64,000 nt of DNA from Vitellaria paradoxa (taxonomy: Eukaryota; Streptophyta; Magnoliopsida; Ericales; Sapotaceae): positions 47,818,141 to 47,882,140 of the forward strand of contig CM034233.1 in NCBI GenBank assembly GCA_019916065.1, read 5' to 3'. Shown here in pieces: positions 62,791 to 64,000 of this stretch. The notes under the pieces were generated by a model that did no database searches, was not told where the DNA came from, and worked only from the letters and a program-made list of their open reading frames with translations. The translations under genes and the position numbers were made by a program. The first letter of the stretch is position 1. Each line of letters starts with the position of its first letter.

Positions 62791-64000
62791 CAATCTTAGA
62801 ACTAGGTTCACACACTTAGCTTAGTACAAAGATAATTACTCCTAATATTGATCCAGACCTAAGCTCTGCTTTACCCTATCTCAGGAGCGAGGCTCTTTTA
62901 CAATAACCTAGTACACAGTGCCAACCTCATCAACTTATATACTTAGCCCAATCAGTCGATGATCACACTTGAGGCACTAGTTTGCTGCAACAACATTCTA
63001 GAATATATACTAGTTTATCATATGCCATTCATTGCATCACGTTCTGGCTGATGATGAGGCTCACTAAGCCTGAGGCCAATTAATTTCATTTACGGCATTT
63101 TGATAACGCTTGCATCCATGCATACATATCAACACATTACATCTACATAAGGCACTGATTTAGAGCTACATTAACTTGATCCTTTCAAAGGGTATTTAGG
63201 CCGCTCGAGCACATAGTTTGAGTCTAGTCACATCAGTCTTCATAGACCATCTTTCAAAACACACACTTCATTTTTAGTGCGCGCGCGTGTGTTACACACA
63301 CACACTCATTTATAAGGATTACGTAAGTCCATTTCTTTGTCAAACGTAGTTTTTCACTACAAATCTCATCCCTATTCATAGAATTAGGCTTTAAATTGCA
63401 TCTAGAGTCAAATCAATATTTCCTAGGGTATATCACTACCATAGAAGCAGACATTACACTATACTCGCACACATGCCTTGCTAGGCTCGATTGCTTGCAT
63501 TTCATATATCTTTTGTATTATAGGTTATATGCTATGATCATTATAAACTAGACATTATAATATGAGATCACAACTACAAAGGGTGGACAGGGACTCTCTA
63601 TATCCTTAGGTATCCAGGAGTATCGATTTCCATACGCAGCCGAACCCTTGAACCTACTATCTCTAATTACACAGATTGGTCAAAAGTCATAGTGAAACAT
63701 CTTTTTAAGTGCATAATCGAATCATTTTAAATTATAATTAAAACTCTGGGTTTCTTGATAAACTTATTTGTAAAGTGTTGGGTGACAACTCCTAGTCTTT
63801 GTGATCAAGGCTTATTTCAAAATGAAATATAGTTTTTTTATTTTTTTTATTTTTTTAACAATTAGGCAATCTTGGATGAACCATAATGCAATAAAGACTC
63901 ACGACCCACACCCGTTGGCCTGGCACATGGATCCAGTTGTGATGAACTCCATCTATAGATATGACTGTGCCCACAACACATCAGTTTATCAACTAAAATT

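Larger units (their letters stand above)
60740..63950 (+). mobile_element. Second, diverged copy of the 3.9-kb LTR family
   Basis: Collinear with 4760-8230: TTGGAGGAGTCT with TCCGTTTCA (60890-60960 against 5055-5130), the TATA box (61470), the CATGCC tract, the 60-bp repeat array and the end AATAAAGA...ATCCA(A/G)TTGTGA (63890-63945). The first 400 bp of the family are not recognisable, perhaps lost to the neighbouring reverse LTR. There is no coding domain. Confidence 0.7.

Overview
This is a stretch of AT-rich nuclear DNA from a flowering plant, most likely a eudicot. The evidence is one clear intron-containing nuclear gene for a plant-type cytosolic seryl-tRNA synthetase, surrounded by Ty1/copia, Ty3/gypsy, RTE and L1-type plant retroelements, a hAT-like MITE and many microsatellites. 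There are no prokaryotic operons, rRNA genes or CRISPR arrays. Apart from the synthetase, nearly every coding-like signal is decayed transposon sequence.

Layout. 1-24970 is a nested nest of LTR elements. A Sirevirus-like Ty1/copia element (5' LTR remnant from 3308, primer-binding site near 3798, gag from 3870, 3' LTR 24340-24970) is the oldest layer. It is broken by: an LTR ending at 3307 that itself holds a 1.7-kb solo LTR (1090-2764); a 3.9-kb solo LTR (4326-8230); a 1.8-kb solo LTR (8855-10653); and a complete but dead Ty3/gypsy chromovirus (11568-23686). The 5' LTR of that chromovirus contains another 3.8-kb solo LTR (13174-16975). I placed most of these borders by TG...CA ends plus matching 5-bp target duplications. 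24971-30840 is intergenic DNA with a third long LTR-like copy (from 27028). A 5'-truncated RTE LINE lies at about 30845-32567. Nested LTRs of one family fill about 32900-36400.

The synthetase gene has its promoter and probable 5'UTR exon near 37450-37680, a long probable 5'UTR intron with tandem repeats, and nine coding exons from 40308 to 46075 (444 codons plus stop). All junctions are GT-AG and keep the frame. A 298-bp hAT-like MITE sits in the last intron.

46535-64000 returns to repeats: an AT-rich inverted-repeat element; a tandem 1.5-kb duplication whose second copy took an L1-type LINE fragment; further nested LTRs to about 56546; a second AT-rich foldback element; a reverse-oriented LTR from about 59673; and a second, diverged copy of the 4326-8230 LTR family at the right end.

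The most interesting pattern crosses these LTRs. Several carry a private array of short, often palindromic words just upstream of the TATA box or inside the leader. The word differs between copies, even inside one family. Many also carry a good 5' splice donor (consensus GAGGTAAG or GAGGTAGG) downstream of the TATA region.
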